Below are positions 4,940 through 7,547 of a DNA stretch of 7,547 bases, piece after piece (position 1 is the stretch's first letter; the number at the start of each line of letters is the position of its first letter). The DNA comes from Bryobacterales bacterium. GTDB taxonomy: Bacteria > Acidobacteriota > Terriglobia > Bryobacterales > Bryobacteraceae. Both the position numbers and the translations under genes were made by a program. The notes beneath the pieces were generated by a model, which was not told where the DNA came from, did not search any database, and saw only the letters and a program-made list of their open reading frames with translations. The DNA lies in contig PLGA01000277.1 of NCBI GenBank assembly GCA_003139735.1, positions 1-7,547 of the forward strand, given 5' to 3'.

Positions 4940-6046
4940 CTATTCGATCCAGCCGCCGCCCAGGACCAGTTCGCCGTCGTAGAAGACCGCGGCTTGGCCG
5001 GGGGTTACGGCGCGCTGCGGCTCTTCGAAGACCACTTCCACGCGGCTGGGATCTCCCGTGGGGCGCAGCAGGGCGGGCGCGGCGGCGTGCTTGTTGCGGA
5101 TCTTCACCTGCGCGGGCGCGGGCGCATCCAGGCCGGCGGCGGAAACCCAGTTCACGGCGTGGGCGTGGAAGCGCGGACGCAACAGATCGTCATTGCCGCC
5201 CACCGTTACGCGCTGCGTCAGCGGATCGGTCGAGATCACGTAGAGCGGCTCGCCGGTGGCCACGCCAAGACCGCGGCGCTGGCCGATGGTGAAGTGGTGG
5301 ACTCCCTGATGCTCGCCCAAGGTTCGGCCTTCGGCGGTGACAATCTCGCCGCGCGTGGCGCTCGGGGCCATGCCGCTCTCCTTCAAGTAGGCGTCCAGAA
5401 ATGCGGCGTAGTCGCCGTTGGGCACGAAGCAGATCTCCTGGCTATCGCCCTTGGCGGCCACGGCAAGGTCCATGGAACGTGCCAGCTCGCGCACTTCTGG
5501 CTTGGCAAGCGAGCCCAGCGGAAACAGCGTGCGCGCCAATTGCTCCTGCGTCAGGCCGAAGAGGAAGTAGGTCTGGTCCTTGGAATGGTCCACGCCGCGC
5601 AGCATTTGCCAGCGGTCCGAAGCCCCGTCGAAGCGGATGCGCGCGTAATGGCCGGTGGCGATCTGGCGGGCGCCGACCGAATCGGCCATGTCCAGGAAGC
5701 GGTCGAACTTGATGTAGTTATTGCAGAGCGTACACGGGATGGGCGTGCGGCCGGCCAGGTAATCCTCTACGAACGGCTTGATCACATGCTCTTCGAACTC
5801 GCGCTCGAAATTGACCACATAGTAGGGGATGCCGATCTGCTCGGCGACGCGGCGGGCGTCGTAAACGTCGTCGAGCGAGCAGCAGCGCCCGGTGGCGCCT
5901 TCCACCGACAGGCCCGGCAAGCGGCGCTGGTTCCAGAGCTGCATGGTGAGGCCCACCACGGAGCGGCCCTCGCGCACCAGCATGGCGGCGACGGTGGAGC
6001 TATCCACGCCTCCGCTCATGGCCACGGCAATGGGAGGCTCAGGCAT
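4940..6046 (-). CDS. mnmA: tRNA-specific 2-thiouridylase MnmA
   Basis: 368 residues, the usual length. MnmA adenylates and then thiolates the 2-position of the wobble uridine (U34) in tRNAs for Lys, Glu and Gln. Visible features: the ATP-binding PP-loop SGGVDSS at 11-17; LTMQLW at 33-38 and a [14 protein letters not shown] segment at 55-68; the first catalytic cysteine Cys105 in PCTLCN; ATGHYAR at 130-136; [10 protein letters not shown] at 156-165; the second catalytic cysteine Cys206 in GDSQEICFV, which carries the persulfide; and a C-terminal beta-barrel with [11 protein letters not shown] and the [20 protein letters not shown] end. The ATG overlaps the last 8 bases of the cysteine desulfurase gene (ATGCCTGA), with GAGGAG 11 bases upstream, so translation is probably coupled. 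No TusA-E genes are here; the adjoining desulfurase likely hands sulfur directly to MnmA, as in the Bacillus YrvO-MnmA pair. Confidence 0.96.
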   Translation of the reverse strand: MPEPPIAVAMSGGVDSSTVAAMLVREGRSVVGLTMQLWNQRRLPGLSVEGATGRCCSLDDVYDARRVAEQIGIPYYVVNFEREFEEHVIKPFVEDYLAGRTPIPCTLCNNYIKFDRFLDMADSVGARQIATGHYARIRFDGASDRWQMLRGVDHSKDQTYFLFGLTQEQLARTLFPLGSLAKPEVRELARSMDLAVAAKGDSQEICFVPNGDYAAFLDAYLKESGMAPSATRGEIVTAEGRTLGEHQGVHHFTIGQRRGLGVATGEPLYVISTDPLTQRVTVGGNDDLLRPRFHAHAVNWVSAAGLDAPAPAQVKIRNKHAAAPALLRPTGDPSRVEVVFEEPQRAVTPGQAAVFYDGELVLGGGWIE

Positions 6047-7190
6047 GCCCGGCGATGCTCCTCAAACGCGCGACCGCGCCGGCGAGCGCCTCCACCAACG
6101 CGTCCACCTGTTCCTCCGTATTGGACCGCCCCAGCGAGAAGCGCATGCTGGCGCGGGCCCTTTCCGCGGACAGGCCCATCGCCATGAGCACGTGGGAAGG
6201 CGCGATGGCGCCGCTCGAACAGGCGGCCCCGGTAGAGACGGCGAAGCCGGCGAGGTCGAGTGCGATCACCAGGGCTTCGCCATCGATCCCGTCGAAGTAC
6301 AGGTTGGCCGTATTGGGCGTGCGGCGCGAGCGGGAGCCGTTCACGCCGGCGCGCGGAATGCGCTCCAGGAGGGCGTTTTCCAGGCGGTCGCGCAGGGCGC
6401 CCAGCCGTTCGGATTCGGCGGAAAGAGTCCGCGTGGCGAGTTCGGCGGCGGCCCCGAAAGCCGCGATGCCAGGCACGTTTTCGGTGCCGGGCCGCCGGTC
6501 GCGCTCGTGATGCCCGCCGTAGGCGATGGGGGCGAGCGCGGTCCCCTTGCGGACGTAGAGCGCGCCCACGCCCTTCGGGGCATAGAGCTTGTGGGCGCTC
6601 ATGCTGTAGAGGTCCACGCCCAGCGCTTCCACGTCCACCGGAATCTTCCCCAGCGCCTGAACGCCGTCCACGTGCAGAGTCACGCCGGCGGAGCGGGCGA
6701 TGCGCGCGATTTCGGCGACGGGCTGAATGGTCCCGGTCTCGTTGTTGGCGTGCATGATGGAGATCAGCACGGTCTCGGGCCGCAACGCGCGCCGCACGTC
6801 GTCCGGGTCCACCAGGCAATCGGCGCCGACGCGCAGACCGGTCACCACGACCCCTTCGCGCTCCAATTGCTCGCAGGGACCGAGCACGGCGGGGTGCTCG
6901 ATGGCGCTGACGATGGCATGTCTGGCCGCCGCCGGCGCGGCCCGGACCACGCCCAGCACCGCCATGTTGTCGGCTTCGGTGCCGCCGCTCGAGAAAACCA
7001 GGCTCCCGGGCTGGCAGCCAATCAGGGACGCAAGCTGGCGCCGGGCGGCTTCCATGCGCTGTTTGGCGGATTGCCCGAAATAGTGGATGCTCGAGGCGTT
7101 GCCGTACACCTCGCCAAGGCACGACGCCAGGGTCTCCAACACTTCGGGAGCGACGGGCGTAGTGGCATTGTGGTCGAAATAAAAAGGCAT
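6039..7190 (-). CDS. NifS/IscS-like cysteine desulfurase, likely sulfur donor for MnmA
   Basis: 383 residues, a PLP enzyme that converts cysteine to alanine and carries the released sulfur as a persulfide. Visible motifs: YFDHNATTP at 4-12; SSGGTEADN at 67-75 (PLP phosphate grip); His99 in EHP, which stacks on [15 protein letters not shown] at 146-157; Asp175 in [14 protein letters not shown]; the PLP lysine Lys201 in [25 protein letters not shown] at 235-242; and the catalytic Cys324 in STGAACSSG. The ATG at 7190 begins directly at the conserved first strand; no clear Shine-Dalgarno precedes it. The gene ends inside the mnmA start with an 8-base overlap, so its main job is probably supplying sulfur to tRNA thiolation, although it could also serve Fe-S assembly. 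Because no isc/suf partners are visible I leave out a specific symbol. Confidence 0.95.
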   Translation of the reverse strand: MPFYFDHNATTPVAPEVLETLASCLGEVYGNASSIHYFGQSAKQRMEAARRQLASLIGCQPGSLVFSSGGTEADNMAVLGVVRAAPAAARHAIVSAIEHPAVLGPCEQLEREGVVVTGLRVGADCLVDPDDVRRALRPETVLISIMHANNETGTIQPVAEIARIARSAGVTLHVDGVQALGKIPVDVEALGVDLYSMSAHKLYAPKGVGALYVRKGTALAPIAYGGHHERDRRPGTENVPGIAAFGAAAELATRTLSAESERLGALRDRLENALLERIPRAGVNGSRSRRTPNTANLYFDGIDGEALVIALDLAGFAVSTGAACSSGAIAPSHVLMAMGLSAERARASMRFSLGRSNTEEQVDALVEALAGAVARLRSIAGHA

Positions 7191-7244
7191 GAAAAACAGC
7201 TTTCGGCGATCGGCTTTCTAGCTTCGGGAGTTGGGCATCCTGCC

Positions 7245-7250
7245 TATACT
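7245..7250 (+). promoter_or_regulatory. Candidate -10 box (TATACT) for the SAM hydrolase-like gene
   Basis: TATACT matches 5 of 6 of the sigma-70 -10 consensus and ends 11 bases before the ATG at 7262, within the 71-base divergent gap (7191-7261). A transcript starting about 6-7 bases downstream would have a leader of only about 5 bases, consistent with the lack of a ribosome-binding site. No clear -35 is seen. A -10 for the desulfurase in the other direction was not convincing. Confidence 0.4.
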
Positions 7251-7261
7251 TAATCTTAGCA

Positions 7262-7547
7262 ATGCGGAAACCGATCCTTACTTTGACCACGGATTTCGGC
7301 CTCTCGGACCACTACGTGGGGACCATGAAAGGCGTGATTCTAACCATCTGCCCGCAGGCGCAGATTGTGGATATCAGCCACGACGTAACGCCGTTCGAGA
7401 TCGGCGGCGGGGCCTACGCCATCGCGCAGGCGTACCGCTACTTTCCCCGGAAAACGGTTCACGTGGTAGTGGTGGACCCGGGCGTGGGAACGTCGCGCCG
7501 GCCGATTCTGATGGAAGCCGCCGGGCAGTATTTCGTGGCGCCGGATA
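7262..7547 (+). CDS. SAM hydrolase (DUF62 / SAM hydroxide adenosyltransferase family), 5' part, runs off right edge
   Basis: 95 complete codons are present. The family hydrolyses S-adenosylmethionine to adenosine and methionine using a water/hydroxide nucleophile; relatives are the SAM fluorinases and chlorinases. Visible signatures: LTTDFGLSDHYVGTMKGVI at 8-26, with Asp11 in the nucleoside-binding region; IVDISHDVTPFEIGGGAY at 35-52; YRYFPRKTVHVVVVDPGVGT at 58-77. Asp72 and Arg79 have the spacing of the Asp and Arg of the Asp-Arg-His triad described for the archaeal members; the His would lie beyond the edge, as would the C-terminal barrel domain. The sequence up to FVAPD matches the family exactly in order, so the partial state is due only to the window. 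The start ATG 7262 precedes the first strand by the expected few residues. The gene is divergent from the desulfurase; a functional link is not evident. Confidence 0.9.
   Translation, partial: MRKPILTLTTDFGLSDHYVGTMKGVILTICPQAQIVDISHDVTPFEIGGGAYAIAQAYRYFPRKTVHVVVVDPGVGTSRRPILMEAAGQYFVAPD

Noticed and set aside
4994..6187. 397-codon plus-strand open frame opposite mnmA
   Set aside because: Antisense to an unmistakable mnmA; no motifs, His/Ala/Gly-rich shadow composition.
5892..7253. 453-codon plus-strand open frame opposite the cysteine desulfurase
   Set aside because: Antisense shadow of a gene with all catalytic residues intact; it also crosses into mnmA.
1..7547. CRISPR array, transposon ends, tRNA or rRNA genes, or a defence cluster
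   Set aside because: No regularly spaced direct repeats, transposase, cloverleaf or rRNA-like sequence was seen on either strand; the only accessory-type gene is the orphan hicB.

Overview
GC-rich bacterial chromosome with densely packed housekeeping genes, few clear Shine-Dalgarno sites and little non-coding DNA. The overall gene style (a HisRS joined to AspRS, a non-discriminating AspRS, a NifS-like desulfurase with MnmA, an LpxL-type acyltransferase that implies a Gram-negative envelope) fits an acidobacterium, perhaps near Solibacter/Bryobacter. That placement is my inference from general resemblance, not from a search. I see no rRNA, tRNA, insertion sequence, phage gene or CRISPR array.

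Layout. Positions 1-2186, minus strand: one uninterrupted reading frame encodes a complete histidyl-tRNA synthetase and continues without a stop into an aspartyl-tRNA synthetase that runs off the left edge; this apparent HisRS-AspRS fusion is the most striking thing in the window. Positions 2187-2579: a 393-base non-coding gap with two perfect hairpins, a relic-like signal-peptide reading frame, and an extended -10 promoter for the next gene. Positions 2580-3131, plus strand: a DJ-1/PfpI-family protein whose nucleophile cysteine is replaced by glycine. It converges, across a hairpin, on a minus-strand pair: an LpxL/HtrB-type lipid acyltransferase (3183-4085) preceded by a small three-helix membrane protein (4130-4399). 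Positions 4400-4549 hold the divergent control region between that small gene and an orphan HicB antitoxin (4550-4900, plus), including an 8-bp inverted repeat and a possible tail of a lost hicA toxin gene. Positions 4940-7190, minus strand: mnmA and a cysteine desulfurase that overlap by 8 bases, a tRNA 2-thiolation sulfur-relay unit. From 7262, plus strand and divergent from the desulfurase: the start of a SAM hydrolase / DUF62-family gene that runs off the right edge.

How it works together. Translation is the main theme: the two synthetases charge tRNA-His and tRNA-Asp (and probably mischarge tRNA-Asn for repair by GatCAB), while desulfurase plus MnmA thiolate the wobble uridine of Lys/Glu/Gln tRNAs. 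The other genes (lipid A-type acyltransferase, DJ-1-like protein, orphan HicB, SAM hydrolase) look like independent units. All calls come from reading motifs by eye; no database search was run.
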